A stretch of DNA of 64,000 nucleotides from Palsa-504 sp963818225 (GCA_963818225.1 CAWFRO010000007.1:1-64000); one strand, 5' to 3'. Numbered from the stretch's first letter, positions 18,062 through 27,469 are shown. Numbers and translations are program-made. Notes: generated by a model not told the origin, from the sequence alone.

Positions 18062-19108
18062 GTGGGTTCTGCCACGCTGGCCGGAAGCTGCGGCCACGAC
18101 CCGGGAATGGCGTGCCGGCTGGCCTGGGACCTGACTCACAGCCCGAGCGCGGCGCAGCTGGTCCGGGTGTACCTGGCCGGGCCGGTCAGCGAGGGGCTGC
18201 GGATCGCGTTCGTGATCCTGGTGGCGCTGGTCGTGCGAGTCCTGGCGCACCGGGTGATCAACCGGGTCACCGAACGCGCGGCCCGGGTGGAAGCCGGCTC
18301 GGACCGGCGCGAGCAGCGCTCGCGGGCGCTCGGGTCGATCCTGCGCAGCGCGGTGTCGATCGTGGTATCCGGCATCGCGGTCCTGACCATCCTGGGTGAC
18401 CTGGGCTTCAACCTGACGCCGCTGCTGCTGTCGACGACGGTGCTGGGCGTGGCGCTGGGGTTCGGCGCGCAGAACCTGGTGCGGGACTACCTGGCCGGCA
18501 TCTTGATGCTGGTCGAGGACCATTACGGAGTTGGCGACACCATCCACGCCAAGGACGCGACCGGGACGGTGGAGGCGATGACGCTGTTCACCACCCGGCT
18601 GCGGGACGTCAACGGAGTGGTCTGGCACATAAGGAACGGCACCATCGAGAGCGTCGGCAACGACTCGCAGGGCTGGTCGCGGGCCGTGATCGACTACCCG
18701 GTCCCGTACGAGGAGGACCTGGGCCGCATCCGGCTGCTGATGGAGCAGGCCGCGGCGAGCCTGTTCCGGGAGTCCGGCTGGGGCGCCCTCATGATCGAGC
18801 AGCCCGAGGTGTGGGGCGCCCAGGAGCTGTCCAGCCGGGAGGTGACCATGCGCATCGTGGCCAAGACCGTGCCCATGCGGCAGTGGGAGGTGGCCAGGGA
18901 GCTCCGGTCCCGGGTCAAGGCGGCGCTGGACGAGGCCGGGGTGGCCCCGGCCGGCCCGGACACGATCGTGGTCACGGTCGCCGCCGGGCGGGGAGGCGGT
19001 TCCCGCGGCATCCGGCACGGCCGGCGCCTCTTCCCGGTAAGCGGCAATGCGGGTGGGCCCCCGCATAACCGACGATGCGGGTGGGCCCCCCTAAGCTTGT
19101 TGCCATGA
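18062..19108 (+). CDS. MscS-type small-conductance mechanosensitive channel
   Basis: A 348-residue membrane protein. Hydrophobic segments near 47-65 (LRIAFVILVALVVRVLA) and 97-118 are followed by the pore-lining Gly/Ala-rich helix LLSTTVLGVALGFGAQNLVRDYLAG and the MscS beta domain (GVGDTIHAKDATGTVEAMTLFTTRLRD), then the cytoplasmic cage. These channels release solutes on hypo-osmotic shock. GTG 18062 is preceded by GGGGAG. The last 22 residues read through two copies of a 16-bp direct repeat, and the stop overlaps the glbO start by four bases, so the C-terminal tail may be a recent extension. Confidence 0.88.
   Translation: MGSATLAGSCGHDPGMACRLAWDLTHSPSAAQLVRVYLAGPVSEGLRIAFVILVALVVRVLAHRVINRVTERAARVEAGSDRREQRSRALGSILRSAVSIVVSGIAVLTILGDLGFNLTPLLLSTTVLGVALGFGAQNLVRDYLAGILMLVEDHYGVGDTIHAKDATGTVEAMTLFTTRLRDVNGVVWHIRNGTIESVGNDSQGWSRAVIDYPVPYEEDLGRIRLLMEQAAASLFRESGWGALMIEQPEVWGAQELSSREVTMRIVAKTVPMRQWEVARELRSRVKAALDEAGVAPAGPDTIVVTVAAGRGGGSRGIRHGRRLFPVSGNAGGPPHNRRCGWAPLSLLP
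19047..19090 (+). repeat. Direct repeat of ATGCGGGTGGGCCCCC ahead of glbO
   Basis: Two perfect 16-bp copies at 19047-19062 and 19075-19090, spaced 28 bp start to start. The first can also fold on itself (TGCGGG with CCCGCA). The pair sits 15 bases upstream of the glbO start, inside the 3' end of the MscS gene. It may act as a glbO control region or an attenuator. Confidence 0.6.
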
Positions 19109-19524
19109 GCCAGCCGGCCAGCTTTTATGAGGCAGTGGGCGGGGAGGAGACCTTCCGCCGCCTGGTTCACCGGTTCTACCAGGGCGTGGCGGAGGATCCG
19201 GTGCTGCGGCCGGTGTACCCGGCCAAGGACCTCGGCCCGGCCGAGGAGCACCTACGGCTGTTCCTCATGCAGTACTGGGGCGGGCCGCAGACCTACAACG
19301 AGCTGCGCGGGCACCCGCGGCTGCGGATGCGCCACGCCCGGTTCGCGATCGGCGAGGCCGAGCGGGACGCCTGGCTGCATCACATGCGGGTGGCGCTGGA
19401 TGACCTCGGGCTGGACGAGGTGCTGGACGCGCAGCTCTGGGACTACCTGGTGATGGCCGCTGGCAGCCTGGTCAACGTCGATCCGACGCTCGGCCCGGGA
19501 GGGCTCGGGCTTACCGAGGCCTGA
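19105..19524 (+). CDS. glbO: Group II truncated haemoglobin (trHbO)
   Basis: A 139-residue 2-over-2 globin. SFYEAVGGEETFRRLVHRFY covers helices A/B with Tyr25 at the expected B10 site. The CD-E region is DLGPAEEHLRLFLMQYWGGPQTY and the proximal heme ligand is His77 in HPRLRMRHARF. The actinobacterial trHbO signature RGHPRLRMRHA is complete. These proteins bind O2 very tightly and are linked to membrane respiration and to NO and peroxide chemistry. Start ATG 19105 overlaps the MscS stop as ATGA, suggesting translational coupling. Confidence 0.93.
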   Translation: MSQPASFYEAVGGEETFRRLVHRFYQGVAEDPVLRPVYPAKDLGPAEEHLRLFLMQYWGGPQTYNELRGHPRLRMRHARFAIGEAERDAWLHHMRVALDDLGLDEVLDAQLWDYLVMAAGSLVNVDPTLGPGGLGLTEA

Positions 19525-19636
19525 CACAGTTCACGGCGTGCAGGCCGAAGGCCTGCGCGGAGGCCGCCTGGGACGTGCCCGCGGTCAGGGCGGCGACCGC
19601 TAGGACCGACGACATGATGAGCCTGATGTTCGTCAC
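19511..19636 (-). CDS. Possible short secreted peptide
   Basis: A 41-residue frame from GTG 19636: a two-residue n-region with Arg, a hydrophobic stretch LIMSSVLAVAALTAGTSQA, a plausible AxA cleavage site (ASAQA) and a mature tail of about ten residues with one Cys (FGLHAVNCVRPR). A GGGAG lies a few bases upstream. It overlaps the 3' end of glbO on the opposite strand by 14 bases. The signal-peptide shape is better than chance frames usually show, but length and GC bias keep confidence low. Confidence 0.35.
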   Translation of the reverse strand: MTNIRLIMSSVLAVAALTAGTSQAASAQAFGLHAVNCVRPR

Positions 19637-19789
19637 CGGGCCGCTCCCTGCCGCCGTGGCGTGAGCCGCGATTGATGGTGGCGGCGACGCGCCTTCGCTG
19701 AGAAGGAGGCGCACGGCAGCGGGAAAATACGGTTGGCATCCGATCGTGACCGGCGTGTCACCACTCTTCTACGGACATTTTTCGCTAAT

Positions 19790-21973
19790 ATGTTTGATAG
19801 TCATATATTTCATCCGAACGGATCGTGGCTGATGAGCGAAGCACCGGTTCCCCAGGACCCCGGGCGGGATGATGACCTGCCTGGCGCGGAGTGGCCGGAG
19901 TGGATGGATGAGCCGGGCTATCTGGCGGCCCTGTGTGAGGATGATCCCGGTGACGGTGAGCCGGAGGAGTATGAGGATCCGGATAATGCGCCGCCGCCGG
20001 GGATGGATGATGCGCAGCTGGCCGCGCTGATCGCCGAGGCCCGGGAGGTCACCGCCGAGCAGGCCGAAGCGGAGGCGGAGATGGCCCGGGCCGGTCAGGC
20101 CGGGATCCGGGCCGTGCTCGGGTCGGTGGCGGCCGGCCGCCGGGGCCCGGGCATGCCCGGCTCCGCGCACAGGTTCCCCGGTGAGTACACCAGCCGGGCC
20201 TCCGGGTTCGCGTCGGGTAAGCCGCTGGACGTCGCGCCGGGTGGCCCGGTGCTGGGCCAGTTCGCCGACGGCGCGGCCGGGGATGATGACCGGTACCGGG
20301 GTGCGTCCGATGATGAGCTGGTCGGGGCGGTCTGTGCGTGGGATCGGGTGGAGGCCAATGCCAGTGCGCGGAAGCATGCGGCGGTGGCGGAGCTGCTCCG
20401 CCGCCGTCCCGCCCCCGGCACCGCGGTGGACGGTGACTCTGGGCTGCCGGGGGTGTGGGATGAGTTCGCCTCCCGGGAGCTGGGTGCGGCGCTGGCCCTG
20501 TCCGCTGGTGATGCGGAGGAGGTCCTGGTCCTGGCGGCGGCGCTGGAGGTGCGCTTGCCGGGGACCCGGGCGGCGTTCCGGTCCGGGGTGCTGACCCGGG
20601 ATAAGGCGCTGATCATCGCGAGCGCGACGGTGCTGCTGGATCCGGCTGAGGCCCGTGCCGCGGAGGCCATGGTCCTGGGCCGGGCCGGGAGCTTGACCGC
20701 GGCGGGGTTGCGGTCGGCGATCGGCCGGGCGGTGATGGAGGTGAACCCGGAGAAGGCGCGTAAACGCCGGGAGCATGCGGCCAAGCAGGCGCGGGTGGCG
20801 CGGTGGGCGGAGCCGTCCGGGAACGCGGGCTTGACCGGCCGGGAGCTGCCGCCGGCGGAGGTGCTGGCTGCTGATCAGCGGATTACCTGGTGGGCCCGGC
20901 AGTTGGGCAAGGCGGGCCTGGACGGTGGCATGGACCTGCTCCGGGCCCGCGCATTCCTGGACATTCTTCTCGGCATCGACTCCCGCCCCGTCGGCACCCG
21001 CACCGGCAACGACCCCAGCCAGGACAGCAAGCCATCCCACGACGGCAAACCCCGCCAGGACAGCGGCCCTGGCCAGGACGGCACTCCCGGCCACGACAGC
21101 AAGCCCCGCCAGGACAGCGGTCTTGGCCAGGACAGCGGCGCCCGGCCCGGACGCTAGTTCCGGTCCGGATGGCGGGTCTGGTCCGCGGGGGCCCCGGATG
21201 CCGGCTCCGGCTGGGCCGCTGGCCGGGGTGATCCCGCCCGGGTTCGCCGGCCGGGCCAACCTGACCATCCCGCTGGCCACCCTGCTCCACCTCGCGGACC
21301 GGCCCGGTGAGATGACCGGCATCGGCCCCCTGGACCCCGACCTGGCCCGCGACCTGGCCGCCGCCGCGGCCCGCACCGCCCGGTCCACCTGGTGCGTGAC
21401 CGTGACCGACCAGGACGGCCACGCCATCGGGCACGGCTGCGCCCGCCCCGCACCGGCCGGCCGCCGGACGAACACGCCGAAAAGCCGCACATCCGGCACC
21501 GCAGGCGGGCCTGACCCGCCCCCTGGCGGTCCATCATTCAGCTTCACCGCCGACGGACCAGCCCGGGCCACCGGGCGGGTATGGCACCTGGACGTTGGCC
21601 ACCGGGACCCCCGGGCAGCGGGACCTGCTCATCGTCCTCGAGCCCATCCCCACGGGCGAGTGTGATCACCGGCACGAGGCCAAGGGCCACGATCCCGGGG
21701 TCCTGCTCCGGCACCTGGCCCAGGTCCGGCACGCCACGTGCACCGGGCCGGGCTGCCGACGGCCATCGACGAGCAGCGACTTCGAGCACAACATCCCCTA
21801 TGAGGCGGGTGGCCGGACCTGCCTCTGTAATGGGAACCCGACCTGCCGTTACGATCATCGGGCTGAAGCAGGACCCCCGCTGGAACGCCGAACAGCTCCC
21901 CACCGGCCACGTCCGCTGGACCACCCCGTCTGGCCGGCAATACCTCACCGAACCCACCCGGTATCCCATCTAG
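19790..21973 (+). pseudogene. 13E12-family DUF222/HNH protein with three frameshifts
   Basis: Joined, this is a 13E12-type protein. It has an acidic N-terminus, a DUF222 helical domain (DDELVGAVCAWDRVEANASARKHAAVAELL; VLTRDKALIIASATVLLD; AITWWARQ-like RITWWARQLGKAGLDGG), a variable linker, a second conserved block (GFAGRANLTIPLATLLHLADRPGE, GHAIGHGCARP) and the HNH nuclease (CTGPGCRRPSTSSDFEHNIPYEAGG, CLCN). The tail DPRWNAEQLPTGHVRWTTPSGRQY ends in EPTRYPI. Frame is lost near 21150, near 21590 and near 21855. The start is either ATG 19790 or ATG 19832; neither has a good RBS. This multi-copy actinobacterial family has no agreed function and its copies often decay. Confidence 0.8.
21010..21146 (+). 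repeat. Degenerate 18-bp repeat array inside the 13E12 linker
   Basis: Six to seven imperfect hexapeptide units of the type QDSKPx/QDGxPG/QDSGxG (Gln-Asp-Ser/Gly-x-Pro-x). The array lies in the variable linker and the first frameshift follows it directly, fitting slippage in repeats. Confidence 0.7.
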
Positions 21974-21982
21974 AGATCTCGG

Positions 21983-22636
21983 TCAGCCTGATTCCGCGGG
22001 CGTCGCGGCGGCGGACGTCGAGGGGCCAGCCAGTCCGTGCAGCAGCAGGCCGGTGAGAGCATCGACGATCTGCGCATCCGGGTAGCCGCGGTGATCAGCA
22101 CCAGGGGCCTCCGGCACGGCGGGGAGCAGGGCGTAGGCAAGCATCGACAGCATCGCGCCCATGGCGGCGGCGATCAGGACCGGGTCGCCGGGCAGAGCAT
22201 GCCCCTGCTCCTGAAGGTAGTTCAAGTGCTCCCGGAGCATGACGGTATCCGCGGTGAGCTGCCTCCATAGCTCACCGGAGGCCGGACCGGCAGCCAGGGC
22301 CGACTCGAACAGGGCGGTCATCACCGGGCGGTTATCGCGCATCACGCCCCACGCCGCGGCCAGATGCTCGCGGAGCTGGCCGGAGTCGGTGAGGTCGTGC
22401 GCCGGGCCGTCATCGTCGAGGGCCCGGCCCGCCTGGGCATGCATGTCCGCGAGCAGCGTTTGCAACAGGTCTTCCTTGCTGGAGAAATGCTGGTAGAACG
22501 ACCCGACCGCGCGGCCTGCGGCATCGGTGATGTCGGTGATCTTGGTGTTCAGGTAGCCGCGCTCGGCGAACTGCTGCTGCGCCGCCGCCTTCAGCACCGC
22601 CTCAGTCTGGGCCGCCCTAGCCGTCCGCTCTCCCAT
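21983..22636 (-). CDS. TetR-family transcriptional regulator
   Basis: A 217-residue TetR repressor: N-terminal HTH with AAAQQQFAERGYLNTKITDITDAAG and VGSFYQHFSSKEDLLQTL (about 18-63), then a helical ligand domain. ATG 22636 has GGAGG upstream. It diverges from the FAD monooxygenase at 22749, with two palindromes in the 112-bp gap, so it most likely represses that gene and itself. Confidence 0.88.
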   Translation of the reverse strand: MGERTARAAQTEAVLKAAAQQQFAERGYLNTKITDITDAAGRAVGSFYQHFSSKEDLLQTLLADMHAQAGRALDDDGPAHDLTDSGQLREHLAAAWGVMRDNRPVMTALFESALAAGPASGELWRQLTADTVMLREHLNYLQEQGHALPGDPVLIAAAMGAMLSMLAYALLPAVPEAPGADHRGYPDAQIVDALTGLLLHGLAGPSTSAAATPAESG

Positions 22637-22702
22637 GACATGCCTCCGCCATCCGATAGCCGCCTTGACATCATGCCCGCACGGTCATAATACTGAACCA
22701 AA

Positions 22703-22730
22703 GTTCACTGAACTTAAATTCAATGAATTT
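22703..22730. promoter_or_regulatory. Two adjacent palindromes, probable TetR operator
   Basis: GTTCACTGAAC (22703-22713) and AAATTCAATGAATTT (22716-22730) both have the core TTCAnTGAA. An upstream TGAACCAAAGTTCA (22694-22707) forms a further overlapping inverted repeat. They lie just before the RBS of the monooxygenase (22737 onward) and between the divergent TetR and monooxygenase genes. Confidence 0.65.
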
Positions 22731-22748
22731 ATATTCAAGGAGACTCTC

Positions 22749-23890
22749 GTGCGAGTAACGGTGATAGGCGGCGGGGTGGCGGGGTCGGCGGCCGCGATCG
22801 CGTTGCGGCGGATCGGCGCCGAGGTAACCGTGTATGAAGCCTACGAGGATCCGGCCGGCCCGATCGGCTCTTACATCAGCCTGGCGGTCAACGGCCTGCG
22901 GGCGCTGGACGCGCTGGGGTGCCTGGCGCAGGTGCAGGCCACGGGGTTCCCGGTCGCGCGGCAGCGCATGTGGTCCGGCCGCGGGAAGCTGCTCGGCGAT
23001 GTGGCGCGGGGCCGCCGGCCCGAGGATCCCATGCACAGTGTCACGGTCATGCGCGCTGATCTGGTCGGCGCGCTGCGCGCCGCCGCGCTGGAATCGGGTG
23101 CCCGGATCCTCACCGGCCAGCGGCTTGACCGCGAAGCGGTCCGGAGGACGGACGACGCTGACCTGGTCGTAGGGGCCGACGGCATCTGGTCGGTGACCCG
23201 GCCCATCCTCGATCCGTCAGCATCTCAGCCGGGCTACGCCGGGCTGTACTTGGTCTCGGGTGTCTCCGGTGAGATCCCGGCCGACCTGCCCCGGGACGGC
23301 TTCAACTGGGTCTTCGGCCGGCACGGGGTATTCATCTTCATCCCCGCTCCCGACGGCACCGTGTGGTGGACCGCCCAGGTGGCGGCGCCCGAGCCGCCGT
23401 CCGACTTGGCCGCCATCGGACTGCCCGAGCTCGCCGGCTGTTCGGCACCGAGGTGCAGGCATCCGCCGTGCTGGAGGCCGCCACCACCGTTGGCCCGGCT
23501 CATCTGGGACACATGCTGAAGCCGCCTACGTGCCGGTACCACGACAGGCTCGTGATCATCGGCGACGCCGCACACCCGGTCGGCGCCGGGCAGGGCGCCT
23601 CCATCGCGCTGGAAGACGCGGTAATCCTGGCCAGGGACCTCGCCGGGGCCGCGCCGGAAGCGGTACCCGCTGCGCTGGCCGCCTTCGACCGCGAACGGCA
23701 GCCGCGGGCCGGCAAGCTGGCCAAGATGGAGGCCAGCAACCGGGACGCCAAGACGGCTGGCCCGGTAGGCGCCCGGATGCGGGAGATGATCATGCCGCAC
23801 GTGTTCAACCGCTTCTTCGAAAAGGCGACGGGATGGCTCTACGACTTCGACCCCGGCACGCTCCCAGCACCTGCAGAAGCAGAGGCGTGA
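22749..23890 (+). pseudogene. FAD-dependent monooxygenase, one frameshift
   Basis: A group-A flavin hydroxylase of about 380 residues when joined. It has the Rossmann GGGVAGSAAAIALRR at the N-terminus (about 6-20), the DADLVVGADGIWS block, and the FAD-ribityl motif IIGDAAHPVGAGQGASIALEDAV, then helices to the stop at 23890. The frame shifts by one base near 23433: the first frame ends uselessly at 23519, and the second picks up as RLFGTEVQASAVLEAATT. GTG 22749 has AAGGAG upstream. These enzymes use NAD(P)H and O2 to hydroxylate or epoxidise aromatic and polycyclic substrates. The gene sits directly before an epoxide hydrolase, suggesting a two-step route. The break could be a sequencing indel. 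Confidence 0.78.
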
Positions 23891-23984
23891 CCGGCAGGAC
23901 CCGACTGCTTGCCCGGCAGGACCTGACCGCGTGGCGGGCAGGCGCTGACGCGGCTCGTCGGCGCGGCAACCATAGGGTCGTCCT

Positions 23985-25136
23985 ATGGGTCAGGAGATAG
24001 TGCCGTTCCGGATCGAGATTGCCGAGGCCGAGATGGCCGATCTCCGGCGGCGGCTGCGGCAGACGCGGTGGCCCGAACACGAGACGGTGGCCGACTGGTC
24101 GCAGGGCGTGCCGCTGGCGTACCTGCGCGAGCTGTGCGACTACTGGGCCGACGGCTACGACTGGCGGGCCACCGAGGCGCGGCTGAACGCGCTGCCGCAG
24201 TTCCAGACGGAGATTGACGGGATCCGCTTCGTCTTCGCCCACGTTCGCTCGCCAAATCCGGGGGCGCTGCCGCTGATCCTGACGCACGGCTGGCCCGGCT
24301 CGGTGGTGGAGTTCATGAAGGTGATCGGGCCGCTGTCCAGGCCGGGCCAGGCGGCTGACGCCTTCCACCTGGTATGCCCATCACTTCCTGGATACGGATT
24401 CAGCGGCAAGCCGGAGCGGACGGGATGGGGAATCGAGCGGATCGCCCGGGCGTGGGCGGTCTTGATGGAGCGGCTCGGCTATTCACGCTACGGCGCGGTG
24501 GGCAGCGACTGGGGCACTAGCGTCAGTACTCTGCTCGGCCAGCAGGACCGGGCGCACGTGGCGGGCGTCCACCTGATCCCGCCGCTGGCCGGACCGGATC
24601 CGGCCACCTTGGATGACCTGACCGACGCGGAGCGGGCGGCGCTGGCCGCGCTGGAGTACTCGGCGGAGTGGGATTCGGGATATTCGCGGGAACACGCGAC
24701 CCGGCCGCAGACCATCGGTTATGCGCTGGTGGACTCCCCCGCCGCTCTGGCCGCCTGGATCGTGGAGAAGTTCTGGGCCTGGACGGACCACGATGGCCCG
24801 CTGGAGGACGTGCTGACCCGGGACGAGCTGCTGGACAACCTGATGCTGTACTGGCTGCCTGGCACGGGCGCGTCGGCGGCACGGCTGTACTGGGAGAGCA
24901 TCCGACAGGTCAACGAGTGGATCGCGGGCACCAGCGCGAGCCCGGTCGAGGTCCCGGTCGGGTGCTCGGTGTTCCCGCGCGAGCTCCAGCGGCCGTCGCG
25001 GCGGTGGGCGCAGAAGCGGTTCGCGGACATCCGGTACTGGAACGAGCCCGCTCGCGGCGGTCACTTCGCCGCCTTCGAGCAGCCGGAACTGTTCGTCGAG
25101 GAGGTCCGGGCCTTCTTCCGGCTCGTGAGGGACTAG
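23985..25136 (+). CDS. Epoxide hydrolase, EHN-type (paralogue 2)
   Basis: A 383-residue alpha/beta hydrolase with the EHN N-terminus (IVPFRIEIAEAEMADLRRRL), the oxyanion element HGWPGS (101-106), the nucleophile Asp175 in VGSDWGTS and the catalytic His360 in RGGHFAAFEQPELF. The TRPQTIGYAL block is shared with the paralogues at 8519 and 27470. It lies 95 bases after the frameshifted FAD monooxygenase in the same direction. Its last four bases overlap the end of a second, convergent FAD monooxygenase. The arrangement suggests oxidation of a substrate to an epoxide followed by hydrolysis. Confidence 0.9.
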   Translation: MGQEIVPFRIEIAEAEMADLRRRLRQTRWPEHETVADWSQGVPLAYLRELCDYWADGYDWRATEARLNALPQFQTEIDGIRFVFAHVRSPNPGALPLILTHGWPGSVVEFMKVIGPLSRPGQAADAFHLVCPSLPGYGFSGKPERTGWGIERIARAWAVLMERLGYSRYGAVGSDWGTSVSTLLGQQDRAHVAGVHLIPPLAGPDPATLDDLTDAERAALAALEYSAEWDSGYSREHATRPQTIGYALVDSPAALAAWIVEKFWAWTDHDGPLEDVLTRDELLDNLMLYWLPGTGASAARLYWESIRQVNEWIAGTSASPVEVPVGCSVFPRELQRPSRRWAQKRFADIRYWNEPARGGHFAAFEQPELFVEEVRAFFRLVRD

Positions 25137-26362
25137 ATCGAGGCTCGGCCGGCGCGGCGGAAGAGCCAGGACAGGATCGGGCTGCGCAGGGCGCCGCGCT
25201 CGGCTTCGGCCTTGGCCGAGACGGTGAGGGCGGCGTACCCGTAATCGCGCATCTGGTTCTCGTAGTCGCCGATGGCCGTGGTGATGTCGGCGGCGCCGGG
25301 GGCGGTCAGCGCGCGGCACAGCTGCGCGGCATCCCGCAGGGCCGTGTTCGCCCCGGAGCCGCCCGCCGGGCTCATCGCGTGGATGGCGTCGCCGAGCACG
25401 GTGACCCGGCTCGCCGGCCAGGCGGCGATGATCGGCGAGGTGCGGATCCGCACCGCGAACGTCTCCTCGATGTCGGCCATGGCGTGCAGCGCGCGCAGAT
25501 CCGGGTGCCAGCCGCGGATCAGCGACGCGGATAGCGCGTGCAGTTCCGCCGGGCTCATCGCGAGCAGCACCTCGTCCGGGACGCCGAACTGCCCGCGGTC
25601 TCCGGTCAGGCCCCACATCAGATAGTCCCCGGCGGCCGACAACCGCACCCCGGGCACCTGCTCAGGGCGGTTCCGGAACCGGACCAGCCCGGTCGCCATG
25701 CCGAGCCTGCCGCCGATGACCGCGGTGAACCCGCCCTCGAGCGCGGCGGGCAGCCGATCGAGCGCGGCGGGCAGCAGCGGTGTCTTGCCGTAGATGCAGC
25801 GCCCTCCGGTATCGGCCGGGCCGGCCGCGGGCAGGTACTGCCGGCGGACCGCCGAATTCACCCCGTCGGCGCCCACCAGCACATCCGCCTCGGCCTCCCG
25901 GCCGTCGGCGAAATGGACCCGCACGCCGTCGCCGTCGGCGTCGTACCCCGTCACCTCGCGGCCGAACACGACCGTGTCCTGCAGCCCGGCGGCCAGCACT
26001 TCCCGCAGCGTCAGCCGGTTAACCGACGTGGACAGCGTGCCAGGCGCATACCGGTCGGCGGCGGGATCGCCGGTCGTGTCTTCTTTCAGCACCCGCAGCC
26101 GTTCGCTCATCACGGTCAGCCGGGTACTCGCCTGACCGCACGTCGCCTGGAACGCGGCGAGCAGCTCCGGCGGCAGGCACTGCTGCAGCGCCAGTCCCGC
26201 CCGCGCGTCGACATGCAGCCGGTACCCCTGCCCGCGCCCGGCCAGCCCCTCGTCCCGTTCGTACACGGTGACGTCGGCGCCTGCGCGCCGCAATCCCTGC
26301 GCTAGGCACAGCCCGCCGAGTCCGGCTCCGGCCACCGCCACCCGGACCTTGGCCACGCCCAC
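25133..26362 (-). CDS. FAD-dependent monooxygenase
   Basis: A 409-residue group-A flavin monooxygenase, intact: GAGLGGLCLAQGLRRAGADVTVYERD (12-37) binds ADP, DVLVGADGVNSAVRRQYLP is the DG motif, and VTVLGDAIHAMSPAGGSGANTAL is the GD motif contacting FAD ribityl. A shorter start at GTG 26356 has GGAGG at five-base spacing and may be the true one. It lies beside a WYL regulator transcribed the same way, 27 bases upstream, so the two may be cotranscribed. Substrate unknown; the family hydroxylates aromatics, tetracycline-like compounds and others. Confidence 0.9.
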   Translation of the reverse strand: MGVAKVRVAVAGAGLGGLCLAQGLRRAGADVTVYERDEGLAGRGQGYRLHVDARAGLALQQCLPPELLAAFQATCGQASTRLTVMSERLRVLKEDTTGDPAADRYAPGTLSTSVNRLTLREVLAAGLQDTVVFGREVTGYDADGDGVRVHFADGREAEADVLVGADGVNSAVRRQYLPAAGPADTGGRCIYGKTPLLPAALDRLPAALEGGFTAVIGGRLGMATGLVRFRNRPEQVPGVRLSAAGDYLMWGLTGDRGQFGVPDEVLLAMSPAELHALSASLIRGWHPDLRALHAMADIEETFAVRIRTSPIIAAWPASRVTVLGDAIHAMSPAGGSGANTALRDAAQLCRALTAPGAADITTAIGDYENQMRDYGYAALTVSAKAEAERGALRSPILSWLFRRAGRASI

Positions 26363-26389
26363 CTCCGTCCCCTGGGTACGCCCCAGAGC

Positions 26390-27373
26390 CTAGGCCAGGC
26401 CGTCGGCCGCGGGGTTGGCGGCCACGATGGCGCGCTGGTAGCGGCCGGCCAGCTTGTGCAGGGCGGCCGCCAGCTCCGGCGAATCCGCGATCTCGAAGTC
26501 GGCGTCCAGCAGGCCCAGATACAGGGCGAGCATTTCCGGATGGTCCGAGCCTGGCTCAAAGGCACACCGGTCCTCGCCCAGGGGTTCCACCGGGACGGGG
26601 ATGGGCAGCCGCTCCCGGACGTATGCGGCCGGAGCGTGCACGATCACCCGGGCCCGGTAGTGCCAGGGCGCCGTTGCGGCCGCCCGGGCCACCTGCGCCG
26701 CGATCTGCGGGTCGGGCGGAAGCGCGCGGGGCACGAAGCGCGGCCCGGCCGGGGTCCGCGGCTCGATCCGGTCGACCCGGAAGGTTCGCCACGCCTCGCG
26801 GCCTGCGTCCCAGGCCACCAGGTACCAGCGCTGCCGGTCGTGGACCAGCCGATACGGCTCGACCGAACGCCGGCTGACCGCCCCGGAATGCGCACGGTAG
26901 TCGAACCGGAGCCGCTCATGGTCGCGGCATGCGCTGGCGATCGTCGTCAGTACTTCCGGGTCCACGCGCGGACCGCGCGACGGCACCGGCAGCGCGTAGG
27001 CCTGGAAGGCGCTGAGCCGGTGCCGCAGGCGGGCGGGGAGCATCTGCTGGAGCTTGGCCAGAGCACGCAGCGACGCCTCCTCGATCCCGGCGACCGAGCC
27101 GGTCGCGGCGGTGCGCAAGCCGACCGCGACGGCCACGGCTTCCTCGTCGTCGAGCAGCAGGGGCGGCAGGGCGGCGCCCGCGCCGAGCCGGTATCCGCCG
27201 GCCACGCCCGGCCGCGCGTCGACCGGATAGCCCAGCCCGCGCAACCGGTCCACGTCATGGCGGATGGTACGGGTGGTAACGCCGAGACGGGCGGCGAGCT
27301 CGGTACCGGTCCAGTCCCGCCTGGCCTGCAGCAGGGACAGCAGGCGCAGCAGCCGCGCCGAGGTTTCCGGCAT
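26390..27373 (-). CDS. WYL-domain HTH transcriptional regulator (YafY type)
   Basis: A 327-residue regulator with an N-terminal DeoR-like winged helix (RLLRLLSLLQARRDWTGTELAARLGVTTRTIRHDVDRLRGLGYPV, about 7-51), a linker helix, and a WYL domain near 150-215 (RLRFDYRAHSG, EPYRLVHDRQRWYLVAWDAGR, FRVDRI). WYL domains are thought to bind nucleic-acid-type or other small ligands. It diverges from the epoxide hydrolase at 27470, and the gap holds an 8-bp perfect inverted repeat. Likely regulates that hydrolase and the downstream monooxygenase. Confidence 0.9.
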   Translation of the reverse strand: MPETSARLLRLLSLLQARRDWTGTELAARLGVTTRTIRHDVDRLRGLGYPVDARPGVAGGYRLGAGAALPPLLLDDEEAVAVAVGLRTAATGSVAGIEEASLRALAKLQQMLPARLRHRLSAFQAYALPVPSRGPRVDPEVLTTIASACRDHERLRFDYRAHSGAVSRRSVEPYRLVHDRQRWYLVAWDAGREAWRTFRVDRIEPRTPAGPRFVPRALPPDPQIAAQVARAAATAPWHYRARVIVHAPAAYVRERLPIPVPVEPLGEDRCAFEPGSDHPEMLALYLGLLDADFEIADSPELAAALHKLAGRYQRAIVAANPAADGLA

Positions 27374-27393
27374 TCTCCCATCCTGGCATCCAT

Positions 27394-27425
27394 CTAGGAA
27401 CGAACCTTTCCGCTATTGTTCCTAG
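27394..27425. promoter_or_regulatory. Inverted repeat CTAGGAAC-n16-GTTCCTAG, probable WYL-regulator operator
   Basis: Perfect 8-bp arms at 27394-27401 and 27418-27425 lie in the 96-bp gap between the divergent WYL regulator and the epoxide hydrolase. A centre-to-centre arm distance of 24 bp is about two helical turns, fitting a dimeric regulator. Confidence 0.65.
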
Positions 27426-27469
27426 CCTTTCCCTGTGAGCGCAACACCAGCGTGGACAGGAGAAGCGTG

